Of a stretch of DNA of 64,000 nucleotides, positions 28,360 to 38,012 are shown one piece after another. The first letter of the stretch is position 1. Every line of letters starts with the position of its first letter. The notes below the pieces were generated by a model. The model saw nothing but the letters and a program-made list of their open reading frames with translations. It was not told where the DNA came from and searched no databases. The stretch spans positions 84,579 through 148,578 of the forward strand of contig CALVGZ010000002.1 in the NCBI GenBank assembly GCA_944327225.1. The letters run 5' to 3'. This DNA is from Candidatus Gastranaerophilales bacterium (GTDB taxonomy: Bacteria > Cyanobacteriota > Vampirovibrionia > Gastranaerophilales > Gastranaerophilaceae). The translations under genes were made by a program, and so were the position numbers.

Positions 28360-28397
28360 TTGATATTATAATAGCGTATTTTCTATTTTTGAGCAAT

Positions 28398-28427
28398 AAA
28401 AAATCCTGATAATTATCAGGATTTTTT
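28398..28427 (-). terminator. terminator after pnp
   Basis: Perfect 15+15 bp palindrome with A6 on one side and T6 on the other, centred on 'taatta'. Works in the minus direction for pnp (stop at 28431). Being symmetric it could also act in the plus direction. Confidence 0.9.
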
Positions 28428-28430
28428 ATT

Positions 28431-30572
28431 TTATTGAAATTGAGCTTTTTCTTCTTCTGTTACACCTTTAATTGTAAGGTTTACTCTACCTTTATCATCG
28501 ATTTTTTGAACTTTAACAATAACTTCTTGTCCTATTGTTAAATGTGGTTCAATAGTTTCAATTCTTTCGTTGCAAACTTGAGAAATATGCACCATACCAT
28601 CTTTTCCGGGAGCTAATTCAACAAAGGCACCAATTGGAATAATTCTAACTACTTTGCCTTTGCAAACCATTCCGGCTTCTGCCCTGAAGGTTAAGTCTTT
28701 AATCATTTTTTTAGCTAATTCAGCACCTTCTTTATCATTTGATGTGATTGTAACTTTGCCGTCATCTTGGATATCAATTTCAGCACCTGTTGCATCGATA
28801 ATTCCTCTGATTGTTTTACCGCCGGGTCCGATTACTGTGCCTATGTCTTCTTGAGGAATTGTCATAGATAGTAATCTTGGTGCATTTGGTGAAATTTCGG
28901 GTCTTGGAGTACTTATAACTTCTTTCATACAGTTCATGATATGAAGTCTGCCTTCTTTGGCTTGAGCTAATGCTCTTCTTAGGGTTGGATTGGATATGCC
29001 TTTAATTTTCATATCCATTTGAAGGGCAGTTATGCCTACTTCATTACCCGTAACTTTGAAGTCCATATCACCTAAAAAATCTTCAATACCTTGAATATCT
29101 GTTAAAACAATGTCGGTATCTTCTTCATGGATTAGACCCATTGCAACACCGCCTATCATACATTTAACAGGAACACCAGCGTCCATTAATGCCATGGAAC
29201 TTGCACAAGTTGAGCCCATTGAAGTTGAACCGTTGGATTCCAATACGTCTGATGTTACTCTTATTGTATAGGGGAATTCTTCTTGAGATGGAAGTGCAGG
29301 AACATTAGCCCTTTCTGCCAAATTTCCATGACCTACTTCACGACGCCCCGGTCCTCTTAGAGGTTTAACTTCGCCGACTGAAAATCCTGGGAAAATGTAT
29401 TTGTGCATATAGTCTTTTGTTCTAACAGGGTCAACTCCATCTAGTTCTTGAGCCATGCCGGGACCAGCCAGAGTTGCAACTGATAAAATTTGAGTTTGAC
29501 CTCTTGTAAATACAGCTGAACCATGAACCATAGGTAAAACGCCAACTTCGCACCAGATAGGACGTACTTCGGTTGTTGTTCTTCCGTCTGCTCTGACACC
29601 TTCATTTTTAATCATTGCTCGCATAATTTTCTTTTCAAGAGCTTTAAATTCTTCCGCAACGAAATCAATACCTGTTTCTTCAATCATTTTAGCTATGGGG
29701 TGTTCTTCGCCTAAAGCTTCGATTTTTTCTTTTACAACTTCTTTGATTTTATCAAGTTTTTCGTTTCTTTGATCTCTGTCTGTTGTGTGATATGCGTCAA
29801 CCACAGCATCATAAGCTGTATCTTTAATAATTGAAGCTAATTCTGATGTGTCGTAAGGATTAACAAATTCTTGCTTTTCAATACCGCATTCTTTTGCAAA
29901 AGCTAATTGAGCTTCGCATTGTTTTCTTATTTCAACTTGAGCAAATTCAACCGCTGCCATAATATCGTCTTCGGTTACAAAGTTGCAACCTGCTTCAACC
30001 ATGATAACTGAATCATGAGTACCTGCAATAACGATATTCATATCTGATTTTAAATCTTGACTGTGAGTTGGGTTTGCAATAAATTGACCGTCTATCCTTC
30101 CTACTCTAATTGCACCGACAGGGCCTTCAAAAGGAGCACCTGACAACATTAGGGCAGTTGAAGCACCGATAATAGATAAGATATCGGGTTGTTCTTCTTG
30201 ATCATAAGAAAATAATTGTGAAACAATTTGAACATCATTTCTGTACCCTTTTGGCCATAATGGTCTTATGGGTCTATCTATTAATCTTGATATTAATATT
30301 GCTTTTTCTGAGCTTTTTCCTTCGGTTCTTGTATATCCTCCGGGGATTTTGCCTATAGCAGACATTCTTTCTTCATAGTCAATTAATAACGGGAAGAAAT
30401 CTATCCCGACACGAGGTTCTTTGCTAACTGTTGCGTGGACAAATAGCATTGTATTTCCGCATTTTACTGTTACAGAGCTTGTTGCTTGTTTTGCGTATTT
30501 TCCTGTTTCTACTTCTACGGTTTTCCCACCAACCGTAAGAATCATTTTTTTACTTTCAGGCATGTTTGTCAT
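28431..30572 (-). CDS. pnp: polynucleotide phosphorylase
   Basis: 713 aa, full length. 3'-5' phosphorolytic RNA degradation. Two RNase PH domains ('IPGGYTRTEGKSSEKAILISR' near residue 80 with the FFRR-loop equivalent; the second near 340-540 with 'FPYTIRVTSDVLESNGSTSM' and the catalytic Asp block 'DFLGDMDFKVTG'), then a KH domain ('IGPGGKTIRGI') and an S1 domain ('GMVCKGKVVRIIPIGAFVEL') at the end. Monocistronic between its leader and the 28.4-kb terminator. rpsO, often upstream, is absent here. Confidence 0.97.
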   Translation of the reverse strand: MTNMPESKKMILTVGGKTVEVETGKYAKQATSSVTVKCGNTMLFVHATVSKEPRVGIDFFPLLIDYEERMSAIGKIPGGYTRTEGKSSEKAILISRLIDRPIRPLWPKGYRNDVQIVSQLFSYDQEEQPDILSIIGASTALMLSGAPFEGPVGAIRVGRIDGQFIANPTHSQDLKSDMNIVIAGTHDSVIMVEAGCNFVTEDDIMAAVEFAQVEIRKQCEAQLAFAKECGIEKQEFVNPYDTSELASIIKDTAYDAVVDAYHTTDRDQRNEKLDKIKEVVKEKIEALGEEHPIAKMIEETGIDFVAEEFKALEKKIMRAMIKNEGVRADGRTTTEVRPIWCEVGVLPMVHGSAVFTRGQTQILSVATLAGPGMAQELDGVDPVRTKDYMHKYIFPGFSVGEVKPLRGPGRREVGHGNLAERANVPALPSQEEFPYTIRVTSDVLESNGSTSMGSTCASSMALMDAGVPVKCMIGGVAMGLIHEEDTDIVLTDIQGIEDFLGDMDFKVTGNEVGITALQMDMKIKGISNPTLRRALAQAKEGRLHIMNCMKEVISTPRPEISPNAPRLLSMTIPQEDIGTVIGPGGKTIRGIIDATGAEIDIQDDGKVTITSNDKEGAELAKKMIKDLTFRAEAGMVCKGKVVRIIPIGAFVELAPGKDGMVHISQVCNERIETIEPHLTIGQEVIVKVQKIDDKGRVNLTIKGVTEEEKAQFQ

Positions 30573-30763
30573 TTTCTTCTTCTTTCTTCTTTATATAACT
30601 ATACGAAAATTTTATAATAAATGGTGTTTAAAAGCAATCTCGGACTTTTTTTAAAAATGAAATTTCAAAAAATTAATTTTTTATTAACATAATTATCTAT
30701 TTTTAATTTTGCCGTTATTATAAAGAAGTAAACTCATAAAAAATCAGAAAAATGGAGGATATT

Positions 30764-31048
30764 ATGATTAAACCTTTAGCAGACAGAGTTGTTATTAAAG
30801 TAATCGACGATGTTCAACAAACATCAGGCGGTATTTTTATTCCTGATAGTGCAAAAGAAAAACCCCAAAAAGGCGAAGTTGTTGCTGTTGGCCCTGGAAA
30901 AACTCTTGATAATGGGGAAAAAGAACCTATGGAAGTTAAAGTTGGGGATATAGTTCTTTTTGCAAAATATTCAGGAACTGATGTCAAAATTGATGACGTT
31001 GAGTATAAAATAATTAGCGTAAAAGACGCTTTAGCAATTTTAGCTTAA
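30764..31048 (+). CDS. groES: co-chaperonin GroES
   Basis: 94 aa, the lid of the GroEL chamber. Starts 'MIKPLADRVVIKV' and carries the mobile loop 'QTSGGIFIP'. ATG 30764 has 'ggagg' 8 nt upstream. A TATTAT (-10-like) at 30716-30721 may be its promoter. No CIRCE inverted repeat (TTAGCACTC-N9-GAGTGCTAA) is present in the leader, so HrcA control is not indicated. Confidence 0.96.
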   Translation: MIKPLADRVVIKVIDDVQQTSGGIFIPDSAKEKPQKGEVVAVGPGKTLDNGEKEPMEVKVGDIVLFAKYSGTDVKIDDVEYKIISVKDALAILA

Positions 31049-31063
31049 AAAGTATTGTATTAG

Positions 31064-32735
<1,672 letters not shown>

Positions 32736-32737
<2 letters not shown>

Positions 32738-32764
32738 AACCGTAGCGCGACTGCGCTAGGTTTT
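32736..32764 (+). terminator. hairpin directly after groEL
   Basis: 'aaaacc' and 'tagcgc' (32736-32748, one bulged G) pair with 'gcgcta' and 'ggtttt' (32753-32764); loop 'gact'. It begins on the stop codon. It may be the first groEL terminator or the edge of the GC-rich element that follows. Confidence 0.6.
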
Positions 32765-32885
32765 ACGAATGACCCTATGGTGTGCGAGCTCGTGACGGCA
32801 GAGCGTTGAGCTCTGGCGAACAGAGCGAAACCGTACCTAAGCGACATTTCAAATTCTTGCCGTAGGCGAATTTGACAGGAGCAAA
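32765..32885 (+). repeat. GC-rich structured repeat element, copy A (intergenic)
   Basis: Much richer in GC than its surroundings. The core 32781-32836 matches, in blocks, the minus strand of 56677-56734 inside rseP: 'tgtgcga', 'cgtgacgg', 'agcgttgagct', 'gcgaacag', 'gaa', 'ccgtac'. It contains the hairpin 'cagagc'-'gttga'-'gctctg' (32799-32815), enclosed by a possible 'acgg'/'ccgt' outer stem. A further hairpin 'aaattc...gcc-gta-ggc-gaattt' follows at about 32850-32872. No coding frame is supported. Confidence 0.8.
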
Positions 32886-32913
32886 GTCAATAATCCAAGA
32901 CAACACAAATTAT

Positions 32914-32946
32914 ATAAAAGCCAAGGTGATGAGCCTTGGCTTTTAT
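32914..32946 (+). terminator. second terminator downstream of groEL
   Basis: Perfect 13-bp stem (32914-32926 with 32934-32946) with a 7-nt loop, ending 'cttttat'. About 180 nt after groEL, on the far side of the GC-rich element. Confidence 0.8.
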
Positions 32947-32947
32947 C

Positions 32948-33178
32948 GTCATGCTGAATTTATTTCAGCATCTTACCATGTTTATTTAAGATACTATACC
33001 TATTAAGACCCTGAAACGAGTTCAGGGTGACGGGATTGTTATATTTTGTCATGCTGAATTTATTTCAGCATCTTACCATGTTTATTTAAGATACTATACC
33101 TATTAAGACCCTGAAACGAGTTCAGGGTGACGGGATTGTTATATTTTGTCATGCTGAATTTATTTCAGCATCTTACCA
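32948..33178 (+). repeat. 100-bp tandem repeat of paired REP-like palindromes
   Basis: Two apparently identical 100-bp units (32948-33047, 33048-33147) plus 31 nt of a third (33148-33178). Each unit holds palindrome a ('gtc' then 'atgctgaa'-'tttat'-'ttcagcat') and palindrome b ('accctgaa'-'acgag'-'ttcagggt' then 'gac') in opposite orientation, 34 nt apart. Read on opposite strands, both start GTCA, then a TGAA/TTCA stem. This is the layout of BIME/REP elements. Confidence 0.9.
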
Positions 33179-33189
33179 ACTAACAAAGC

Positions 33190-33480
33190 TCACTTCCAAT
33201 CCAGTGATAAATCTTTAAAATCAGGATTATTTTCTTTTATAAGATTTAACTTCCATTCCCTATGCCATCTTTTTAACTGTTTTTCTCTTTTGATTGCGAA
33301 TTCTATTGAATCAGTTAATTCAAAGTATACTAATTTGTTAACATTATATTTATTTGTAAAACCTTTAACAACTTTATTTTTATGCTCCCAAACCCTTTTT
33401 TCTAAATTGCTTGTAACTCCTATATACAAAGTTGTTTCAGAATAATTTGTCATTATATAAACTGCACAAGTTTTATCCAT
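33190..33480 (-). CDS. small GIY-YIG nuclease-domain protein within a palindrome pair
   Basis: 96 aa, a single GIY-YIG domain of the UPF0213/YhbQ type: 'VYIMTN' and 'LYIGVTSNLEKRVWEH' carry the paired Tyr, Gly and Arg of the catalytic site, and 'REKQLKRWHREWK' is the usual C-terminal helix. The gene lies between palindrome a (33148-33172) and palindrome b (33510-33534), where the tandem units have only a 34-nt spacer. Whether it moves or merely hitchhikes with the palindromes is unknown. No strong ribosome site was seen. Confidence 0.85.
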   Translation of the reverse strand: MDKTCAVYIMTNYSETTLYIGVTSNLEKRVWEHKNKVVKGFTNKYNVNKLVYFELTDSIEFAIKREKQLKRWHREWKLNLIKENNPDFKDLSLDWK

Positions 33481-33509
33481 AGATTGATTATAACATATTT
33501 TAGTTTTCA

Positions 33510-33560
33510 GACCCTGAAACGAGTTCAGGGTGACGGGGTCAAATTCAGTGTGACGGGTTT
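33510..33560 (+). repeat. REP-like palindrome b and decayed copy beside the GIY-YIG gene
   Basis: Positions 33510-33534 match palindrome b of the tandem units exactly. It is followed by a degenerate piece 'tcaaattcagtgtgacggg' that keeps the 'tgacggg' edge. Confidence 0.85.
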
Positions 33561-33604
33561 AAGTTCAGAAAAAAAGAAATTTGATTATTGAATAATATAC
33601 AAAC

Positions 33605-34600
33605 CTAAAGGAAATTATGAGTTACACGTCTATCCCAATTAATTTCTTTTTCAATAATTTTAGCAGGAATACCTGCTATTATAGTATTTTCTTCTAAAAA
33701 CACTTTATTAACAAGTGAACAAGCTCCAATAATTGAATTTGATGGTATTTTTGCTCCTTTTAAAATTACAGCTTTCGCTCCAATCCAAACATGGTCTCCT
33801 ATTATTATATCTTGTGGAATATTTTTTATCTGTCTTGTATTTATATCGTATATTGTATGCCCGTCATTAGGTCTAATTGTAATATCATAACTTAACATAC
33901 AATCTTTCCCCAATATTACTTTAGTATTTTCTGAAGATACGAGAAAAAAATTCGCATCTTTTATTGTAGTATATTCGCCAATTTCAACAATATTATTGCG
34001 TCCGGCTACGATTGTGGTATCTCCATGTACATTAAATGGGTGTATTTTTACCAAACTATTTTCTTTGCAAGAAATATGACATTTTTTTACAACAGTAAAT
34101 GGTTCATAAATCTCCACTCTTGAATTTTTTCCCCATATACTAACCGTTAAATTTTTTATTTTAGGATTTTTAATTATTGTTCCATCTTGTTTTATCAAGA
34201 CAAAATTTTTTCGATATTTCTTTTTCAGAAAATAATTCTCAATCCGTTTTTTGAAAGTTGACCAATATGAGCACTTATTAAGCGAAATTATTTTAATTTT
34301 TTTAAAATAATTATTTAAACTCTTTTCTACAATATTAGGTTTTTCTAAACATATCAAAATACAATCTGCGTTTTGTTTATATATTTCTGATATTCGAACT
34401 ACTTTGTAGCTAAAATCTTCTTTAATGGAACTATTTAGCTCATATTTTTTATCTGCTACCCCAATTATATTTAAATCTGAAAGATTATAATTGTTATATG
34501 TTTCAGTGAAAAATTTTCCTGTTCCATATATTAAAACACGCTTATTTTTTAGTTTTTTCTTTAATCTGTTTATTTTTTTTGCTAATGCATTGCTAAACAC
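33605..34600 (-). CDS. left-handed beta-helix acyltransferase (polysaccharide acetyltransferase type)
   Basis: 331 aa. The N-terminal 90 residues resemble a PglD-like Rossmann segment ('RVLIYGTGKFFTETYNNY'). The C-terminal 180 are hexapeptide repeats, including 'IIIGDHVWIGAKAVILKGAK' with the catalytic-type His ('DGHTIYD') and the ending 'IIAGIPAKII'. Such enzymes O- or N-acetylate sugars of capsule, LPS or glycoproteins. It stands alone among repeats and mobile-looking sequence, suggesting an accessory surface-glycan gene. Acceptor unknown. Confidence 0.82.
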   Translation of the reverse strand: MFSNALAKKINRLKKKLKNKRVLIYGTGKFFTETYNNYNLSDLNIIGVADKKYELNSSIKEDFSYKVVRISEIYKQNADCILICLEKPNIVEKSLNNYFKKIKIISLNKCSYWSTFKKRIENYFLKKKYRKNFVLIKQDGTIIKNPKIKNLTVSIWGKNSRVEIYEPFTVVKKCHISCKENSLVKIHPFNVHGDTTIVAGRNNIVEIGEYTTIKDANFFLVSSENTKVILGKDCMLSYDITIRPNDGHTIYDINTRQIKNIPQDIIIGDHVWIGAKAVILKGAKIPSNSIIGACSLVNKVFLEENTIIAGIPAKIIEKEINWDRRVTHNFL

Positions 34601-34691
34601 TAAAAACCCCGAATATATAAAGCATTAATCTTATATTTTAGTTAATTTTATTGCATCATTTTAACATGAAACCTTATATTTAACAAACTTC

Positions 34692-34755
34692 ATGCGATTT
34701 TTTGCAATTTTAGTTTTTTTAATCAAAAATAAAATATATAATTAGAGGAAAGAAT
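34692..34755 (+). repeat. 64-bp direct repeat, left copy
   Basis: Nearly identical to 35583-35647 (one inserted base, and 'tt' for 'aa' near the end). Ends just before the stop of the HAD gene. The right copy is the leader of the SulP gene and includes its 'agagg' ribosome site, so this left copy is probably the duplicate. The segment between copies carries the HAD and XRE genes. Confidence 0.85.
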
Positions 34756-34756
34756 T

Positions 34757-35095
34757 TTACTTTCTATACCAAGGTTTAAATTCTTCAATTTCATCAAATA
34801 AATTGCAATAATCTCCCTTAAAACAAATACATCTATCATCGATATAAAGATATGAAGATAATTTTGTATTAGTTACATCTTTAAAGAATTTATCTAAATT
34901 ATTATTAATTAGCCATTTTGTTGCAAGCATTAAATTTCTTGATGTAAAAAGATACAATTCAGCTTGTTTTGATAATTTTTCTATAAATTCATAAGCTCCA
35001 ATTTTAATTTCTGGAATATAATTTTCATTAAATTTATCTTTTCCATATTCATTTAAAACGCCATCTAAATCTATGAGTATTTTTTTGGTGAACAT
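34757..35095 (-). CDS. HAD-like phosphatase, small
   Basis: 112 aa, compact HAD fold without a cap. Motif I 'ILIDLDGVLNEYG' (nucleophile and acid Asp), motif II-like 'LYLFTSRN', and a late acidic 'YLYIDDRCI' for Mg2+ binding. Similar short HADs act as 5'-nucleotidases or polynucleotide-associated phosphatases, but the substrate is not evident. It lies with the divergent XRE regulator between 64-bp direct repeats, so the pair may have arrived together. Confidence 0.75.
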   Translation of the reverse strand: MFTKKILIDLDGVLNEYGKDKFNENYIPEIKIGAYEFIEKLSKQAELYLFTSRNLMLATKWLINNNLDKFFKDVTNTKLSSYLYIDDRCICFKGDYCNLFDEIEEFKPWYRK

Positions 35096-35146
35096 ATTTT
35101 TTCTTTACTTTCTAATGGTATTTTTTAAACTAAAATCTATATAATT

Positions 35147-35155
35147 TGTTATAAT
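35147..35155 (+). promoter_or_regulatory. extended -10 promoter of the XRE gene
   Basis: TGT then TATAAT (35150-35155), about 94 nt before the XRE start codon. The region is shared with the divergent HAD gene. Confidence 0.45.
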
Positions 35156-35248
35156 ATTACATAAAAATAAGAATATTATCAATATAGATAACTTTTCAAT
35201 GGATTTATAAAAAATAATATAACCTCTAATATAAAAAAAGAGGTTACT

Positions 35249-35566
35249 ATGGAGCTAAAGAAAAAATTAGGCAAACGAATACAAGAATTGCGTCTAAAAA
35301 ATAATTGGAAGCAAGCAGAGCTTGCAGAAAAAGTCGGCATTGCAAACAAAACTCAAAGTTGTATTGAAACAGGCAAAAATTTCCCTTCATCCGAATTAAT
35401 AGAAAAATATGCCAAAGCCTTTAATGTTAAGTTGTCTGATTTGTTAAATATTTCTCATATTGAAGATACAAGTGTTTTATTAAAAGAAATTCAAAATATT
35501 TTAAATAACGCAAATGACGAGGAAATTAAATTAATTTATAAAATAGTAAAAAGTATAGTGAATTAA
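35249..35566 (+). CDS. XRE family transcriptional regulator
   Basis: 105 aa. Residues 6-62 form a Cro/C1-type helix-turn-helix ('IQELRLKNNWKQAELAEKVG' then 'QSCIETGKNFPSSELIEKYA'). The remaining 40 residues are a helical tail, perhaps for dimerisation. 'agagg' precedes the ATG by 8 nt. Likely regulates itself or a neighbour (HAD or SulP); the operator was not identified. Confidence 0.88.
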   Translation: MELKKKLGKRIQELRLKNNWKQAELAEKVGIANKTQSCIETGKNFPSSELIEKYAKAFNVKLSDLLNISHIEDTSVLLKEIQNILNNANDEEIKLIYKIVKSIVN

Positions 35567-35582
35567 TTTATTTAAGGCGGTT

Positions 35583-35647
35583 ATGCGAGTTTTTTGCAAT
35601 TTTAGTTTTTTTAATCAAAAATAAAATATATAAATAGAGGAAAAATT
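35583..35647 (+). repeat. 64-bp direct repeat, right copy (SulP leader)
   Basis: Right partner of the repeat at 34692-34755, about 890 bp away. Contains the ribosome site for the SulP gene. Confidence 0.85.
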
Positions 35648-37237
35648 TTGATAAAAAAACTAAACACAATTAAAGGTGATTTTTTTGGCGGAGTTATTGC
35701 AAGCATAATAGCGCTTCCGCAAGCTCTTGCTTTTGGCGTAGCATCAGGACTTGGCGCAGTCGCTGGGGTTTGGGGTGCTATAATTTTATCATTTGTTACA
35801 GCTCTTGTGGGTCTAAATTGTCCTGTAATATCAGGTCCAACAGGGCCGAGTGCTATTATTATCGCTCATATTTATGCACTTATGAGTGGTGACATTTCAA
35901 GCGTGTTTTTAATTTTGGCGTTTAGTGCAATAATTCAGATGATAATATCAATAACTTCAATCCCATCATTAATAAAATATATCCCATATCCTGTAATATC
36001 AGGGTTTTTAAGCGGTATTGGAATAATAATTATAATTTTGCAAATTTCTCCGATTTTAGGAGGCGAAAATTATTCATCAGTATTAATTGCGCTAAAAAAT
36101 ATACCTTTATGTATTCAAAATATTAATTTTGATACGGCTTTATTGGGTTTAATTTCTCTTTTGATTGTATTTTTAATTCCAAAGAATATTTCAAAATATG
36201 TTCCATCTCAAATTATAGCCTTAATTTTAGGCAGTTTAATTTGTTATTATTTTAATTTTGAAGCAGAAAAAATTTCTGCTATAACTTTTGAAATTCCAAA
36301 ATTTGCACTTCATAATTTCAATTTTTCGATTTTATCAAATTCATTAGCAATAGCTTTATCCATATCATTTGTTTTAACTTCGGAAAGCCTTTTAACAGGG
36401 CTTGTTATGGAGTCTTTAGCTAAAAAGAAATATAATCCTAAAAAACTTGTTTTTTCTCAAGGTTTGGGAAATTTAATTTGTTCATTTTTTGGCGTTATGC
36501 AGGGTTCTGCTGCTACTATGAGGAGTGTTGCAGCGTATAAGGCGGGTGCAACTACAAAATTAAGCGCTATTTTTTCATCTTTAATATTATTAATTGCCTT
36601 ATATAAATTTTCTTTTTTGATTTCTCAAATTCCAATATGCACTCTAAGCGCTATTTTAATTAAAATCGGATATGATATTTTAGATTTAAAAATATTTAAG
36701 ATAATAAAACATGCACCAAAAGACGATGTTTTAACTTTGTGTATAGTTATATTTTTAACTGTTTTTTATAATTTAATTTTTGCAATTATTACAGGTATTG
36801 TTTTAGCTTCAATTCTTTATGCTAAAAGAATAGCTGACAATACAAATATTAAAGAAACATATAATCCTGAAGGTTATAGTTTAGATGAAGCAAAAGCAGA
36901 AAAAGAATCACACTATAAAATCAGAATTTTACATATAGACGGGCAATTTTTCTTTGGTTCAATCAGCCAAATTGTTTCCCATTTTGATGAAATGCTTGGG
37001 GTTGAATATATAATTTTAACTTATCCTAATTCGCATAAATTGGATATGTCAGCAATATTTGCTCTTGAAGATATAATTTTGAGGCTCGATGCACAAAAGA
37101 TAAAACTTTGTTTTGTGACTTCTTTTGATGAAATATATAATCAGCTTGAAGCTATTAAAAAGGAAGGTTTTGATTTGTTATTGTACAAAAATGAACAAGA
37201 AGCAATAGATTTTGCACTTGAGAATATCAGGAGTTAA
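35648..37237 (+). CDS. SulP family anion transporter with STAS domain
   Basis: 529 aa. The membrane domain (about 1-395) starts with 'GDFFGGVIASIIALPQALAFG' and 'NCPVISGPTGPSAIII', typical of SulP. A C-terminal STAS domain (about 420-525, 'YKIRILHIDGQFFFGSISQ') follows. Carries sulfate, bicarbonate or another anion across the inner membrane. TTG start at 35648 with 'agagg' 8 nt upstream; there is no in-frame ATG before the first helix. Ribosome site and leader lie in the duplicated 64-bp repeat. Confidence 0.9.
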   Translation: MIKKLNTIKGDFFGGVIASIIALPQALAFGVASGLGAVAGVWGAIILSFVTALVGLNCPVISGPTGPSAIIIAHIYALMSGDISSVFLILAFSAIIQMIISITSIPSLIKYIPYPVISGFLSGIGIIIIILQISPILGGENYSSVLIALKNIPLCIQNINFDTALLGLISLLIVFLIPKNISKYVPSQIIALILGSLICYYFNFEAEKISAITFEIPKFALHNFNFSILSNSLAIALSISFVLTSESLLTGLVMESLAKKKYNPKKLVFSQGLGNLICSFFGVMQGSAATMRSVAAYKAGATTKLSAIFSSLILLIALYKFSFLISQIPICTLSAILIKIGYDILDLKIFKIIKHAPKDDVLTLCIVIFLTVFYNLIFAIITGIVLASILYAKRIADNTNIKETYNPEGYSLDEAKAEKESHYKIRILHIDGQFFFGSISQIVSHFDEMLGVEYIILTYPNSHKLDMSAIFALEDIILRLDAQKIKLCFVTSFDEIYNQLEAIKKEGFDLLLYKNEQEAIDFALENIRS

Positions 37238-37494
37238 AATTTTTATTAGTCTTTTTAATAAACAATTAATATATTTGAAGAGTAATTTGGTAAATCAGTT
37301 TATCTAAATATTTTGTGATAAATAAAGGGTATTTATTGCTTTTTGTATTAAAAGTTAAGAAATATTAATCTGCAAATTATTATATAAAGTGATTTTTCAT
37401 TTTTTTTGATTTTAAGTTTTGAAAAAAAGCAATTTTATTTTCTACAAATTTTTTATTTATTTATATTTTGTCATCAAAATGGAAGGAGTTTAAG

Positions 37495-37959
37495 ATGAGT
37501 TTATCGACAATGAAGTTAGCTATGGCAGGTAAAAATTTAACATCAAATGATAAAGGTTCCATAGGAAATAGGGTTGAGTATGGTGTTAAACAAGGTATTA
37601 ATTATCAAAAAGGCGTAATTAAAGATACGTTTACAACAGCTGCTGGTGTTGCAGGTTCTGTTGGTGCTGCTGTTGCAGTTTCAAAATCAAAAGTGGCTCA
37701 AGATGCTATTAGGAATTTAGGTAAAAAGGTTGCTGGTACAAAAATTGTTAAAGATTGTGCAAAATCATTAAAACCTTATGCAACAAAAGCTAAAAATTGG
37801 ATTTCAGCTCTTCCAAAACCGGCAAAAGCTGTGTTAGGAGCTGGCTTAGCTCTTACTGCAATTATAAGTGGTAATAATCAAGCTAGGACAATGTATAATG
37901 CAGGAAAAATTGATCAAGAATATACAGATAAAGCTAATATGCAAAAATTAATAGGTTAA
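37495..37959 (+). CDS. small Ala/Gly-rich membrane-associated protein, unknown
   Basis: 154 aa. Good ribosome site 'ggaagg' before ATG 37495. Basic overall, with two Gly/Ala-rich hydrophobic stretches (about 45-65, 'TAAGVAGSVGAAVAVS', and 115-130, 'AKAVLGAGLALTAIISG') separated by a Lys-rich helix. No signal peptide and no known family. The convergent gene at 38013 has a similar build, which may mean shared function. Preceded by about 257 bp in which I see no gene. Confidence 0.75.
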   Translation: MSLSTMKLAMAGKNLTSNDKGSIGNRVEYGVKQGINYQKGVIKDTFTTAAGVAGSVGAAVAVSKSKVAQDAIRNLGKKVAGTKIVKDCAKSLKPYATKAKNWISALPKPAKAVLGAGLALTAIISGNNQARTMYNAGKIDQEYTDKANMQKLIG

Positions 37960-37972
37960 TTTATTTTATAAT

Positions 37973-38005
37973 ATAAAGACCTCGAGTTTTGCTCGAGGTC
38001 TTTAT
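37973..38005. terminator. bidirectional terminator between the two small-protein genes
   Basis: Perfect 14-bp stem (37973-37986 with 37992-38005), loop 'ttttg'. Ends in A/T runs on both sides and lies between convergent genes. Confidence 0.9.
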
Positions 38006-38012
38006 TATATAT

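Noticed and set aside
32948-33178. CRISPR array
   Set aside because: The 100-bp units are identical throughout with no variable spacers and no cas genes; they are paired palindromes.
34757-35566. HAD plus XRE as a toxin-antitoxin pair
   Set aside because: The genes are divergent, the HAD motifs look enzymatic, and no known toxin fold is visible. A shared mobile segment is supported; a toxin role is not.
37238-37494. A gene between SulP and the 37495 gene
   Set aside because: The stretch is AT-rich with frequent stops in all frames; only weak inverted repeats are present.
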